Shown here: positions 17,974 to 26,537 of the stretch, in pieces
Layout of the letters: every line of letters starts with the position of its first letter
Position numbering within the stretch: the stretch's first letter is position 1
DNA from: Hyphomicrobiales bacterium
Lineage (GTDB): Bacteria; Pseudomonadota; Alphaproteobacteria; Rhizobiales; Beijerinckiaceae
Length of the DNA stretch: 64,000 bases
Assembly: GCA_930633525.1 (NCBI GenBank)
Contig: CAKNFP010000001.1
Coordinates: 1,528,001-1,592,000, forward strand
Reading direction: 5' to 3'
Position numbers and translations under genes: made by a program
Notes under the pieces: model-generated
Told to the model about the DNA's origin: nothing
The model's database searches: none
What the model saw: the letters and a program-made list of their open reading frames with translations, nothing else

Positions 17974-18987
17974 ATGTCTTTCGATCACACCGCTTCCGCG
18001 CTTGATCTGATCCGCAAGCCCGGCCGGCTGACACTCGGGGTCGAACTGCCGCTCGACAACGACTGGTCGCCGGAAGGCGACAGCCGTCGCAAAGCAGATG
18101 GCCGTCCCCAGGGCGTTCCCGATCTCTCGCGCTATCCCGAGCTGGTGCGGCAGATCGACGGCGCCGGCTTTGCCGCTTTGTGGATGCGCGACGTGCCGGT
18201 CTTTGATCCCGCCAACTTCGGGGATGCGGGCTCCGTCTATGATCCGTTCGTCAATCTCGGCTTTCTTGCCGGGGTAACGAAGTACGTGGCGCTTGGCACT
18301 GCCGGGATCGTGCTGCCGCTGCGCCATCCGATGATGGTAGCCAAAGCCGCAGCGTCAGTGGATCGCCTCTCCGGCGGCCGGCTTATCCTCGGTCTCGCCT
18401 CGGGCGACCGGCCGGTGGAATATCCCCTGCTCGGGCTCGACTTCGAGAAGCGCGGCGAAACCTTCCGCAACAGCCTCACCTATGTGCGCGAGGCTTGGAA
18501 GGACGCTGGCCTGTCGCTCGGCGACGGGCGGACAGCCGCCGGCTACGATCTCCTGCCCAAGCCGCTCCAGCGGCGGATTCCGACCGTCATCGCCGGCAAC
18601 GGACAGCAGACCAACGACTGGATCGCGGCCAATATGGATGGCCGCTTTGTCTATCCCGGCAATCTCGACCGGCTTGCGACCCAAGCCGCTGACTTCCGTT
18701 CTCTCACGAAGGCCGCCGGCCTCGAACCGGGCGTGTTCATCAGCGCTTTCCATCTCGATCTGGCCGACGATCCCGATGAAGCCCCGACGCCACGCCGCTT
18801 CGGCGCCCGCGTCGGACGCAAGCCCTTGCTCGATCACCTTGAGCAGCTTCACGGTGTGGGTGTCGACCATCTCGCTGTCCTGCTTCGGCCTTCGCGCCGT
18901 CCGCTCGACGAGGTCATCGATGAACTCGCCCGCGACGTGATCCCCCAGCTGGCCGCACCGCCAAAGCGGCTGCCGCGTGAATCTTGA
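17974..18987 (+). CDS. Luciferase-like (LLM class) flavin monooxygenase, BA3436 type
   Basis: 337 residues from ATG 17974 with GGGGGAGG just before it. The protein has the bacterial luciferase-like TIM-barrel pattern: GRLTLGVELPLDNDWSPE, GFAALWMRDVPVFDP, LGTAGIVLPLRHPMMVAKAA and GGRLILGLASGDRP. This matches the LLM subgroup I know as luciferase-type oxidoreductase BA3436. Such enzymes use reduced FMN supplied by a partner reductase. No reductase is obvious in the operon, although SDR and aldo/keto reductase genes are nearby. Substrate unknown. Confidence 0.9.
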   Translation: MSFDHTASALDLIRKPGRLTLGVELPLDNDWSPEGDSRRKADGRPQGVPDLSRYPELVRQIDGAGFAALWMRDVPVFDPANFGDAGSVYDPFVNLGFLAGVTKYVALGTAGIVLPLRHPMMVAKAAASVDRLSGGRLILGLASGDRPVEYPLLGLDFEKRGETFRNSLTYVREAWKDAGLSLGDGRTAAGYDLLPKPLQRRIPTVIAGNGQQTNDWIAANMDGRFVYPGNLDRLATQAADFRSLTKAAGLEPGVFISAFHLDLADDPDEAPTPRRFGARVGRKPLLDHLEQLHGVGVDHLAVLLRPSRRPLDEVIDELARDVIPQLAAPPKRLPRES

Positions 18988-19007
18988 AACCAGAAGGACA
19001 ACAGACG

Positions 19008-19832
19008 ATGCAGACAATCAATGCCAACGGCGCCCGCATTCCCGCCCTCGGCTTCGGCACCTTCAGGATGCCCGGCCCGGACACCCTACGCATGGTGCCG
19101 CATGTGCTGAGGCTCGGTTATCGCCATATCGACACGGCGCAGATCTACGGCAATGAGGCCGAGGTAGGGGAAGGCATTGCCGCCTCCGGCGTGGCGCGTG
19201 GCGACATCTTCCTGACCACCAAGGTCTGGGTCGAGAACTATCCCCATGACGCGTTCATCGCTTCGGTCGATGAAAGCCTCAAGAGGCTCAGGACGGATTA
19301 CGTCGATCTTCTTCTGCTGCACTGGCCGAGCGCGGCGGTGCCTCTCGCCGAGCAGATCGGCGCGCTCAACGGGGTGAGACGAACCGGCAAGGTCCGCCAT
19401 ATCGGCATCTCGAACTTCAACACCGCGCTGCAGGCCGAGGCGATCCGCCTGTCCGACGCGCCGCTCGCCACCAACCAGATCGAGCTTCATCCCTATCTCG
19501 CCCCATCGAAGGTCATGGCTGCTGCCCGCGTGGCCGGGCTATCGGTCACGGGATATTATGGCATGGCCGACGGCAAGGTTTTCTCCGATCCCGTGCTGAC
19601 GGAGATTGCCCGTGAGACCGGCAAGTCGATCGCGCAGGTCGTCTTGCGCTGGCTCATTCAGAAGGATGGCGTCGTCGCACTTTCCAAGACGGTGGGCGAG
19701 GAGCGCGCCGCCCAGAATCTCGCCATCTTCGACTTTGATCTGTCGCCCGAGACGGTGGCTACCATCGACGGTCTCGCCCGTCCCGATGGCCGTCTGGTCA
19801 GCCCGGTGGGTCTGGCGCCGGCCTGGGATTGA
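19008..19832 (+). CDS. Aldo/keto reductase (DkgA/DkgB-like)
   Basis: 274 residues from ATG 19008, preceded by AGAAGGA. The catalytic tetrad of the AKR family is visible: Asp and Tyr in YRHIDTAQIYGNE, Lys in FLTTKVW and His in LLLLHWPS. The short length and GFGTFRM start place it with AKR5/2,5-diketo-gluconate reductase-type enzymes, which reduce small aldehydes such as methylglyoxal with NADPH. It is the last gene of the MFS-LLM-AKR operon. The 19833-20030 segment after it shows no gene. Confidence 0.93.
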   Translation: MQTINANGARIPALGFGTFRMPGPDTLRMVPHVLRLGYRHIDTAQIYGNEAEVGEGIAASGVARGDIFLTTKVWVENYPHDAFIASVDESLKRLRTDYVDLLLLHWPSAAVPLAEQIGALNGVRRTGKVRHIGISNFNTALQAEAIRLSDAPLATNQIELHPYLAPSKVMAAARVAGLSVTGYYGMADGKVFSDPVLTEIARETGKSIAQVVLRWLIQKDGVVALSKTVGEERAAQNLAIFDFDLSPETVATIDGLARPDGRLVSPVGLAPAWD

Positions 19833-20030
19833 GGCCCCGCCGGCTCGGCGTGGAACCAACAATTCGGCCTGCTGTTGATCCTCACCGTTGTTCAGATGGT
19901 CTTGCTGTCGCTCTGCTCTGACTCGCACTTGTGGACACAGGAGCCGCTCGGCAACCGAGCGCGCCCTGATCGGGCTCGGCACGCTGCCGCTGAGAAATGC
20001 GCCGGGGTGTCAGGAGTAAACGTCGATATC

Positions 20031-20768
20031 TCAACGCCGGAAGTCTCTTAAGGAGGGAGGGCCGGGGAGATCAAATGTTCTCCGCACCCGCTTTGATCTC
20101 AGGAAATAGGCAATGATGATGCCGGATATGAGCAGGTTTATCCAAAAAGGGCGATCTAGCTCTTGCGTTAATGGACCTATCGCGGCTTCACCAGAGAGAA
20201 GCCAGAGTCCAATAAACGCCGCGGTCAGAACGATGGCCCCCAACAGAATAGGAAGGGATGAGTACACTATAGCCGATATAGGGAATATGCGTGATCTCCT
20301 ATGAAGGAGGATGATCAATAGTATCGGAGCAATTAATTCGTTGATAAATATAAATGAGAATTCAAAGATGCGAAACGCGCCCTCCCACGAGAGGATGTCA
20401 TGCCAATTCTGGTCGCGTTTTAATAGAGCGTGGGTGCTTGTTATAAAAGACAAGGGCATAAGATAAAGCAATATAGCATAAAGTGCGAGCCATCCTCTAA
20501 TTCGAACAAGTGCCTGGGGCTCCCGCGCATCGTAGCGATCGGAAATCCAGACGTTGAGCCTGACGAGCGGATATCCCAATAGAATACCAATCGCGCCAAG
20601 CGCGACGAGAGCCGCCCCAATGCCGTCGGTGAACGTCTTGGTCTGCCTCGCGGATCCGAACAGGAGGATGCCGACCAAAAGCACAAGCCCAGCAATCGCG
20701 CTCGCGAACAAGCCCACCGTGTGGGCGCGAGCCGACCGCTTTCGTCTGTAGAGCTCAAAGTCAGTCAT
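20031..20768 (-). CDS. DUF2569-like membrane protein
   Basis: 245 residues from ATG 20768; a TTG at 20795 would add nine residues. Seven or so hydrophobic segments are visible. The central part (RIRGWLALYAILLYLMPLSF) resembles DUF2569, a family of membrane proteins of unknown function. The gene is richer in A/T and uses more A/T-ending codons than its neighbours, which suggests separate acquisition. Its ATG overlaps the stop of an 87-codon frame upstream (ATGACTGA), so the two may be translationally coupled. Confidence 0.7.
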   Translation of the reverse strand: MTDFELYRRKRSARAHTVGLFASAIAGLVLLVGILLFGSARQTKTFTDGIGAALVALGAIGILLGYPLVRLNVWISDRYDAREPQALVRIRGWLALYAILLYLMPLSFITSTHALLKRDQNWHDILSWEGAFRIFEFSFIFINELIAPILLIILLHRRSRIFPISAIVYSSLPILLGAIVLTAAFIGLWLLSGEAAIGPLTQELDRPFWINLLISGIIIAYFLRSKRVRRTFDLPGPPSLRDFRR

Positions 20769-21024
20769 GGCTACGCCGCCGTGCTCGCCGTCCAATCAAA
20801 CGCGTTCCTTTCTGCCAGCTCCGAGCGGGAGGATCAACGAGTCGACGCTCCGGCGGAAGATGCTCCGCGATGGAGGTGAGCAGAGCGATGCTCGCGGCTT
20901 GGTTTCCAACAGACGGAAAGTCAGGCCTGGCATTAGCGAATGGGTGAATATGACGGGGAGGGGGCTCGCGTGCCAGTTGCATTGCGCGGAGTGCATAGCT
21001 GTCATGAGACATGGTGCGTTGCAC
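20761..21024 (-). CDS. Small hypothetical protein upstream of the DUF2569-like gene
   Basis: 87 residues from GTG 21024, or 83 from the ATG at 21012. The stop codon overlaps the start of the next gene in the sequence ATGACTGA. The protein is basic toward the C-terminus (GTRLIGRRARRRSHD) and has no membrane segment or motif I recognise. Overlap with the following start is the main reason to believe it. The ribosome binding site is weak. Confidence 0.4.
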   Translation of the reverse strand: MQRTMSHDSYALRAMQLAREPPPRHIHPFANARPDFPSVGNQAASIALLTSIAEHLPPERRLVDPPARSWQKGTRLIGRRARRRSHD

Positions 21025-21120
21025 AATCGCGGTGCAGGCCTCATATCACTCGTGGCTGAAGACGTTGGGCTCCGCACCCCTCCCAGCGTAGAGCTTGTTT
21101 TCGGCCGTTCCCCTCTGGAA

Positions 21121-21146
21121 TGTTTCGACTTCGGTCAAACATTTTT
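21121..21146 (+). terminator. Rho-independent terminator 1 (UUCG tetraloop)
   Basis: TGTTTcGAC - TTCG - GTCAAACA forms an 8-bp stem with one bulged C and a stable UUCG loop, followed by TTTTT at 21142-21146. Confidence 0.75.
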
Positions 21147-21149
21147 ACT

Positions 21150-21183
21150 GGGCCGGCTCTCCTCTGGAGGGCCGGCCCTTTTT
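21150..21183 (+). terminator. Rho-independent terminator 2
   Basis: GGGCCGGC at 21150-21157 pairs perfectly with GCCGGCCC at 21171-21178 and is followed by TTTTTCTTT. The loop contains TCTCCTCT, which could pair with Shine-Dalgarno sequences. Confidence 0.85.
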
Positions 21184-21524
21184 CTTTGTCGCATCAGCGG
21201 GCACGTTTTGACGAGCCAGACATGCATGGCGAGCAAGGCTTCACGACCATCGTTGGCGCGCTCGGCCTGATGAAAGCATTGCTGCGTGACGCCGTTTGCC
21301 TCGCTGCCTGTCCGGGCGTCCCGGCGTATGCAGGTTCTCGATGAACGGATATCGCGCGTAACGCCGCCAAGACGAGCGGATGATGTGCCACACGATGATC
21401 CGTCGTGACCAAATTCAGTTGACTGTTGTGGTGCTCCGAAGCCTTCGGCGCCGGGGAGGGTGTCGCTCGGACTGACGATAAAGCTCAGTCTGCCCTTATC
21501 CGGCGCCAAAACCGTCTGGAACTT

Positions 21525-22544
21525 CTAGCGCCATCCCATGGCCGGAGCGACATGCGTGAGAATCGCGTTGATGACATGGGCATTGTACGCGACGCCGAGT
21601 TGGTTCGGCACCGTCAGCAACAGCGTGTCAGCTTCCGCGATCGCCGTGTCTTCCCTCAACTGCTTGACGAGGACGTCCGGTTCGGCGGCATAGCTGCGGC
21701 CGAAGACCGCGAGCTTCTCCGGCTCGATATAGCCGAAATGATCCTCGTTTTCGTTGCCGCCGAAATAAGCCCGGTCGCGATCGTTCACCAGCGCGAAGAT
21801 GCTGCGGCTCACGGAAACGCGGGGTTCGTGTGCATGCCCTGCGGCCTTCCACGCTTCACGATAGATCCGGATCTGCTCCGCTTGCTGAACATGGAAAGGT
21901 TGTCCGCTCTCATCGAACTTGAGCGTCGAGCTTTGCAGGTTTAGGCCGAGCTTGGCCGCCCATTCCGCCGTGGCATTGGTGGCTGCCCCCCACCAGATCC
22001 GGTCGCGCAGACCTTCGGAATGCGGCTCAAGGCGCAACAGCCCGGGGGGATTGGGGAACATCGGCCGGGGATTCGGCTGAGCGAACCCCTTGCCGCGTAG
22101 CACATCGAGAAATACCTCGGCGTGGCGCCGGGCCATGTCGGCGTCGGTCTCTCCCTCTGCCGGTTGATAGCCGAAATAGCGCCATCCATCGATGACCTGC
22201 TCGGGCGAGCCGCGGCTGATGCCCAATTGAAGACGCCCGTTGGCGATCAGATCGGCCGCGCCCGCATCCTCGGCCATATACAGCGGGTTCTCATAGCGCA
22301 TGTCGATGACGGCCGTGCCGATCTCGATGCGGCTGGTCCGCGCGCCAACCGCCGCCAGGAGCGGGAACGGAGAGCCGAGCTGCCGGGCGAAGTGATGAAC
22401 GCGAAAGTATGCCCCGTCCGCGCCCAGTTCCTCTGCGGCGACGGCCAGTTCGATGGACTGCAGGAGCGCATCGGATGCCGACCGCGTTCCGGATTGGGGG
22501 GAGGGCGACCAATGCCCGAACGACAGAAATCCGATCTTCTTCAT
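21525..22544 (-). CDS. LLM class flavin-dependent oxidoreductase
   Basis: 339 residues from the ATG at 22544, where the family's usual start (MKKIGFLSFGHW) lies; the frame is open further upstream without a ribosome binding site. Luciferase-like barrel features are clear: GADGAYFRVHHFARQLGSPF, RIEIGTAVIDMRYENPLYMA and GRLQLGISRGSPEQ. This is the second luciferase-like monooxygenase in the window and belongs to a different subgroup from the one at 17974. It would use FMNH2 and oxygen on an unknown substrate. It is divergent from the molybdoenzyme gene at 22897. Confidence 0.9.
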   Translation of the reverse strand: MKKIGFLSFGHWSPSPQSGTRSASDALLQSIELAVAAEELGADGAYFRVHHFARQLGSPFPLLAAVGARTSRIEIGTAVIDMRYENPLYMAEDAGAADLIANGRLQLGISRGSPEQVIDGWRYFGYQPAEGETDADMARRHAEVFLDVLRGKGFAQPNPRPMFPNPPGLLRLEPHSEGLRDRIWWGAATNATAEWAAKLGLNLQSSTLKFDESGQPFHVQQAEQIRIYREAWKAAGHAHEPRVSVSRSIFALVNDRDRAYFGGNENEDHFGYIEPEKLAVFGRSYAAEPDVLVKQLREDTAIAEADTLLLTVPNQLGVAYNAHVINAILTHVAPAMGWR

Positions 22545-22896
22545 GAGAAAGCTGCGCCCACGTGAACGTTGTCCCTGTAATCTAAGCATAGAACCGCGCG
22601 GCTGCCAGGCGGCGGCAAGTGGGCCGCTTTCCGAACACGAACGTCGGGTAGGCTGAAGACCGATCGGACGGTGTCGGGCTGGAGATCGCCAATTCACTTT
22701 TCCCGAAACGCACGACCGCGTGATTTTCCCGCTGCCTTCGCAGTCGTCTCAGCTTTGGGATTGCGGCGCAGGCTATCCAGATTGCCCGATCCGCAAGAGG
22801 TGACCCCCAGACAAGAAGGGCTGGGAGATAAAATCCGTGAGATAATACGATCTCTCCTTTGCGAGGCAATTTGAGTATCGGACGGAGCGTTTGACC
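22545..22896. promoter_or_regulatory. Divergent promoter region between LLM and FdhF-like genes
   Basis: The 352 bp hold no gene. Promoters for both flanking genes must lie here. A short perfect inverted repeat, GAGAT-N6-ATCTC, occurs at 22839-22854 about 45 bp before the molybdoenzyme start and could be an operator. A GGACGGAG ribosome binding site precedes ATG 22897. Confidence 0.4.
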
Positions 22897-25188
22897 ATGG
22901 CGGATAAAAAACCCCGGTTCAAAACTTATGATCATCCAGCCGGCGGCTGGGGGGCCGCGGCCGCGACCGCCAAGGTGCTGATGGAGCAGAGCGTGGTCGC
23001 AAAAGGGTCGCGCGCTCTGCTGGCCATGAACCAACCCGGTGGCTTCAAATGTCCGAGTTGCGCATTCCCTGATCCGAAGCACAAAAAGACTCTCGAGTTC
23101 TGCGAGAACGGCGCCAAGGCTCTCGCATTCGAGGCGACGAAATCGAGGGTCACACGCGAGTTCTTTGAGAAGTACACCGTTTCCGAGCTCATGGAACAGT
23201 CGGATTACTGGCTCGAAATGCAAGGCCGGCTCACCGAGCCCATGCGCTACGAGGCAAACACGGATCGCTATATCCCCTGCTCCTGGGACGAAGCATTCGA
23301 CCTCATCGGCCGTCACCTGCGGGCGCTTGAAAGCCCCCATCACGCGGAATTCTACACGTCTGGCCGCACACCCAACGAGGCCGCATTCCTGTATTCGATC
23401 TTCGTGCGAGAATTCGGGACGAACAATTTCCCTGACTGCTCGAATATGTGCCATGAGCCGACCAGCCGTGGCCTGCCGTCTTCGGTCGGAGTTGGCAAGG
23501 GCACGGTCATCATGGAGGATTTTGAACACACCGAGGCGATTTTCGTCATCGGCCAGAACACCGGCACCAACTCGCCACGCATGATGACCAACCTGGTCGA
23601 GGCGCGCAAACGCGGCGTGCCGATCATCGTCGTCAATCCGATGCCGGAGCGGGCGCTGATCCGTTTCACCGAGCCTCAGGATGTGGTCCAGATGGCGACA
23701 TTCGGATCAACGCGGATCGCGAGTGAATTCGTCCATATCCGTATCGGGGGCGACCTCGCCCTGTTCAAGGGCATGATGAAGGTCATGTTCGAACGCGAGG
23801 CGGACGGCGAGACAGTCATCGATCATGATTTCATCGCCAAGCATACGGCCGGCTTTGAGGCGGTTCGTGAAGAGGTGCTGGCCCAGGGCTGGCAGGATAT
23901 TGTCGAGATCTCTGGCGTCAGCGAGGAGCAGATCCGTCGCGTGGCCGAGACATATATCAGCTCCAAGGCAACCATGATCTGTTACGGCATGGGCCTGACC
24001 CAGCATCAGGATGGATCGCGGCTGCTCCAGCAACTCGCGAGCCTCCTTATGCTCAAGGGCAATTTCGGCAGGCCAGGCGCCGGAATCTCGCCGATCCGTG
24101 GGCACTCGAATGTCCAGGGAGACCGGACTGTCGGCATCGACGAAAAGCCGAACGAGGCCTATCTCGACCGGGTCCGGGATGTCTTCGGCTTCGAGCCGCC
24201 CCGTGAGCATGGCCATCACACGGTCGAGACACTGGCTGCGATGCAGGACGGGACAGCAAAGGTCTTCATCGGCATGGGCGGCAACTTCGTCCGCGCTGTT
24301 CCGGATACGCATCGTTCCTATGAGGCCATGCGGAAGCTCCGCCTGACCGTTGCCATCACGACGAAATTGAACCGTGGCCACCTGGTTCATGGACACGACG
24401 CGCTCATACTGCCGGTGATCGCCCGATCCGAGACCATCAGCACGGCCTCGGGTGTGCAATTCGTGACGATCGAGGACTCGATGTCGAACGTCACGGCTTC
24501 GCGCGGCGTGCTGACGCCGGCGAGCCCATATTTGAAGCCCGAGGTCGAGATCGTCTGCCGAATGGCGATGGCGACATTGCCGGACAGCAACGTGCCGTGG
24601 GCGCGCTATATCGACGATTACAGTCTGATCCGGGACAAGATCGCCGAGGTCTATCCCGATATCTACCATGACTTCTCTGAGCGGATCCAAGAGCCAAAGG
24701 GCTTCCATCTCGACATACCGCCACGGCGTCTCATCTGGCCGACGCCGAACGGCAAGGCGAATTTCCTCCTGTTCCCGGGCCTTCATGCGAATGCGCCGAT
24801 TGCTGATCCTTCGATGCTGCGGCTGGCCACCGTGCGCTCGCACGACCAGTTCAATACAACCATCTATAGCTACAATGATCGCTATCGCGGCGTTTACAAC
24901 GACCGCATGGTGCTCTTCATGAATGCGGAGGATCGCATTGCAAGGGGATTGGAGGCGCGCTCGATCGTCGCCCTGGAAACGATCACAGATGACGGTGTGC
25001 TGCGGCGTGTCGACGGCTTGACGGTGCTCGACTATCCCATGCCGCGCGGCGCGGTCGCGGGTTACTATCCCGAGCTCAATCCGCTCCTGCCGCTCGAATA
25101 CCACGACAAAATCAGCGGCACACCCGCCGCAAAATCGATTCCGGTCCGTGTGGTCGCGGCGCCAGGCGCGACGGTGGCGGATGGGTGA
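22897..25188 (+). CDS. FdhF/YdeP-family molybdopterin oxidoreductase
   Basis: 763 residues from ATG 22897 (TTG at 22891 is possible). The N-terminus has a CPSC motif and a third Cys (Cys52, Cys55, Cys69), typical of the iron-sulfur binding variant of the YdeP group (alpha-subunit-like formate dehydrogenases). The molybdopterin domains show SWDEAFDLIGRHL, the conserved SNMCHEPTSRGLPSS with the putative metal-ligand Cys, LLMLKGNFGRPGAGISPIRG and HSNVQGDRTVGI. The family is cytoplasmic; E. coli YdeP is linked to acid resistance. True substrate and electron partner are unknown; no FdhD or partner subunit is in the window. Confidence 0.93.
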   Translation: MADKKPRFKTYDHPAGGWGAAAATAKVLMEQSVVAKGSRALLAMNQPGGFKCPSCAFPDPKHKKTLEFCENGAKALAFEATKSRVTREFFEKYTVSELMEQSDYWLEMQGRLTEPMRYEANTDRYIPCSWDEAFDLIGRHLRALESPHHAEFYTSGRTPNEAAFLYSIFVREFGTNNFPDCSNMCHEPTSRGLPSSVGVGKGTVIMEDFEHTEAIFVIGQNTGTNSPRMMTNLVEARKRGVPIIVVNPMPERALIRFTEPQDVVQMATFGSTRIASEFVHIRIGGDLALFKGMMKVMFEREADGETVIDHDFIAKHTAGFEAVREEVLAQGWQDIVEISGVSEEQIRRVAETYISSKATMICYGMGLTQHQDGSRLLQQLASLLMLKGNFGRPGAGISPIRGHSNVQGDRTVGIDEKPNEAYLDRVRDVFGFEPPREHGHHTVETLAAMQDGTAKVFIGMGGNFVRAVPDTHRSYEAMRKLRLTVAITTKLNRGHLVHGHDALILPVIARSETISTASGVQFVTIEDSMSNVTASRGVLTPASPYLKPEVEIVCRMAMATLPDSNVPWARYIDDYSLIRDKIAEVYPDIYHDFSERIQEPKGFHLDIPPRRLIWPTPNGKANFLLFPGLHANAPIADPSMLRLATVRSHDQFNTTIYSYNDRYRGVYNDRMVLFMNAEDRIARGLEARSIVALETITDDGVLRRVDGLTVLDYPMPRGAVAGYYPELNPLLPLEYHDKISGTPAAKSIPVRVVAAPGATVADG

Positions 25189-25214
25189 TGAGGGGTGCAC
25201 AGCTCTGCAATGCT

Positions 25215-26177
25215 TCAATCCCTGAGGGAGATTGCGTCACGCGGCGAGTAACCAAACTGGCGCTTGAAAGCACGGCTGAAGGCGGAGGGATCGGAAAAGC
25301 ACAGCTCGATTGCCAGAGCGTTGATGACAGGGGGACCGCCAGCCTCGGAAAGGCGCCGGTGAGCTTCGTCGAGACGTTCGCGGGTGATCCACGAGGACAC
25401 ACCACCGTGATCGGCGAACACGCGATAAAGAGCCGATCGGGATAGGCCTGCGGCCTGGGCAAGAAAATCTGGTCCCAGCACCGGCGCGTACAGATGCTGG
25501 CGTATGATCCGTCGCACCCTGACGAAGCTGGCTTTCGTCAGGACCTCGCGCGCTTGCTCCAGTCTTTCTGGCGCCGGCACAAGGCAGGCTGTGACGAGGT
25601 CCTTTGTTGCCCTGGCGATACCGGCGATGGTGTTCTGGGAGATTGAAGGCAGATTTTGATCAAGTGTTATCAAGAAATCAGCCAGGAGCGCGGCCATGCC
25701 GTCCCAGGGGATTTGCTCGGGCGCTCCGTCAAAACTTGCCGATTCCTTGCGAAAATGATCGCGGGGAAGGAACAGTGTTAGAATCTCTCCATCTCCACCC
25801 AGCCCCTCGAATGCCCGGCCCAGCGATCGGAACCCGACATAAGGGCTACTGCGCTGCGCCTTGTCCCTCCGTGCAACGACCAGTATCCAATCGTCCACCG
25901 GGGGGCGGGACCAGTGCTTCCAGCGCCTTTCTGTGCCGACCGGCATCGAGGCGCGGGTGAGCGTCAGCCCACCGAGGTTCCATGATGTATGCTCGGCCCG
26001 ATAGGGCTCGACAGAGCTTTCCACCAGATTGAGATCGAATACGTCTCGGTATAGATCTCGCCAGGCACCGAATTGTTCCGCGGGTGGCAGCGTGTGTGTC
26101 GAGAATTGCCTTGCCGATATGGGCGGGAGTGCTGCTTCGTCAAGCGACGGGGACGTTGGGTGCGGTGCCGGTGCCAT
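25215..26177 (-). CDS. AraC-family transcriptional regulator
   Basis: 320 residues. An AraC-binding-like N-terminal domain (AEQFGAWRDLYRDVFDLNLV) of the AraC_binding_2 kind is followed by a helix-turn-helix pair (LGPDFLAQAAGLSRSALYRV and NALAIELCFSDPSAFSRAFK) and the ending GYSPRDA. This combination resembles FeaR-type regulators. It is convergent with the molybdoenzyme gene with a 26-bp gap, and its own targets are not evident. The upstream region has an inverted repeat at 26320-26335. Confidence 0.9.
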   Translation of the reverse strand: MAPAPHPTSPSLDEAALPPISARQFSTHTLPPAEQFGAWRDLYRDVFDLNLVESSVEPYRAEHTSWNLGGLTLTRASMPVGTERRWKHWSRPPVDDWILVVARRDKAQRSSPYVGFRSLGRAFEGLGGDGEILTLFLPRDHFRKESASFDGAPEQIPWDGMAALLADFLITLDQNLPSISQNTIAGIARATKDLVTACLVPAPERLEQAREVLTKASFVRVRRIIRQHLYAPVLGPDFLAQAAGLSRSALYRVFADHGGVSSWITRERLDEAHRRLSEAGGPPVINALAIELCFSDPSAFSRAFKRQFGYSPRDAISLRD

Positions 26178-26537
26178 TGCTATTCGAAAATTCTCGCTTG
26201 GTGAATTTTTATCATCGGGACATCCTCTTAGCTATACAAAAACGATGCCACATGGCTTCCAAATCGGCTGAACTTTCCAGTGGCGATGGCCGGAGCGTTA
26301 GGGGAGCCTGGAGATAGGCGACCGGAGGTCCGGTCGGCGGAGATCAGCTTTGTCCGGGATCCGGGCTGACGAGAGGGCCAAGATGATGATAAGCTCGCTG
26401 GGATCGACTTCCTCCAATCTTGTGTCAGCCCGCCGCCGTATTTAGTTGCATGGAACTTGGGCAACTTCGCCCGAAGTGCCACGGCCACGGCGGCAAGGCT
26501 GCTGTCCTAATTTTTTCCGGGTTTTGGTCGCTCCTGC
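26178..26537. other. 360-bp divergent spacer
   Basis: This region lies between the AraC gene (leftward) and the sensor kinase gene (rightward). No gene is seen. It contains the near-perfect palindrome described at 26320-26335 and an AT-rich stretch at 26195-26250 likely to hold the AraC gene promoter. Confidence 0.5.
26320..26335. promoter_or_regulatory. Inverted repeat GACCGGA-GG-TCCGGTC
   Basis: The two 7-bp arms are exact reverse complements with a 2-bp centre. It sits about 145 bp upstream of the AraC gene start and 200 bp before the kinase gene. The form fits a dimeric regulator site, but the regulator is not known. Confidence 0.35.

Larger units (their letters stand above)
21025..21524. 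other. 500-bp intergenic region holding two tandem terminators
   Basis: No convincing protein gene is present on either strand. The plus strand carries two rho-independent terminator hairpins back to back (21121-21146 and 21150-21183), with no plus-strand protein gene for 1.3 kb upstream. The 100 bases before them contain several C/U-rich runs (CACCCCTCCC, TTCCCCTCTGG). A plus-strand small RNA is therefore possible. The rest, 21190-21524, shows nothing recognisable. Confidence 0.45.

Noticed and set aside
20767..21270. 167-codon plus-strand frame that would end beyond the tandem terminators
   Set aside because: It runs through both terminator hairpins and has no family resemblance, so the terminators cannot belong to it.
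23707..25218. 503-codon minus-strand open frame antisense to the FdhF/YdeP-like gene
   Set aside because: Composition shadow of a strongly supported molybdoenzyme gene; no recognisable domain and no ribosome binding site.
25188..25260. Short palindrome TCCCTGAGGGA near the molybdoenzyme end as a terminator
   Set aside because: Lies inside the end of the AraC coding sequence, has a very short stem and no T-run.
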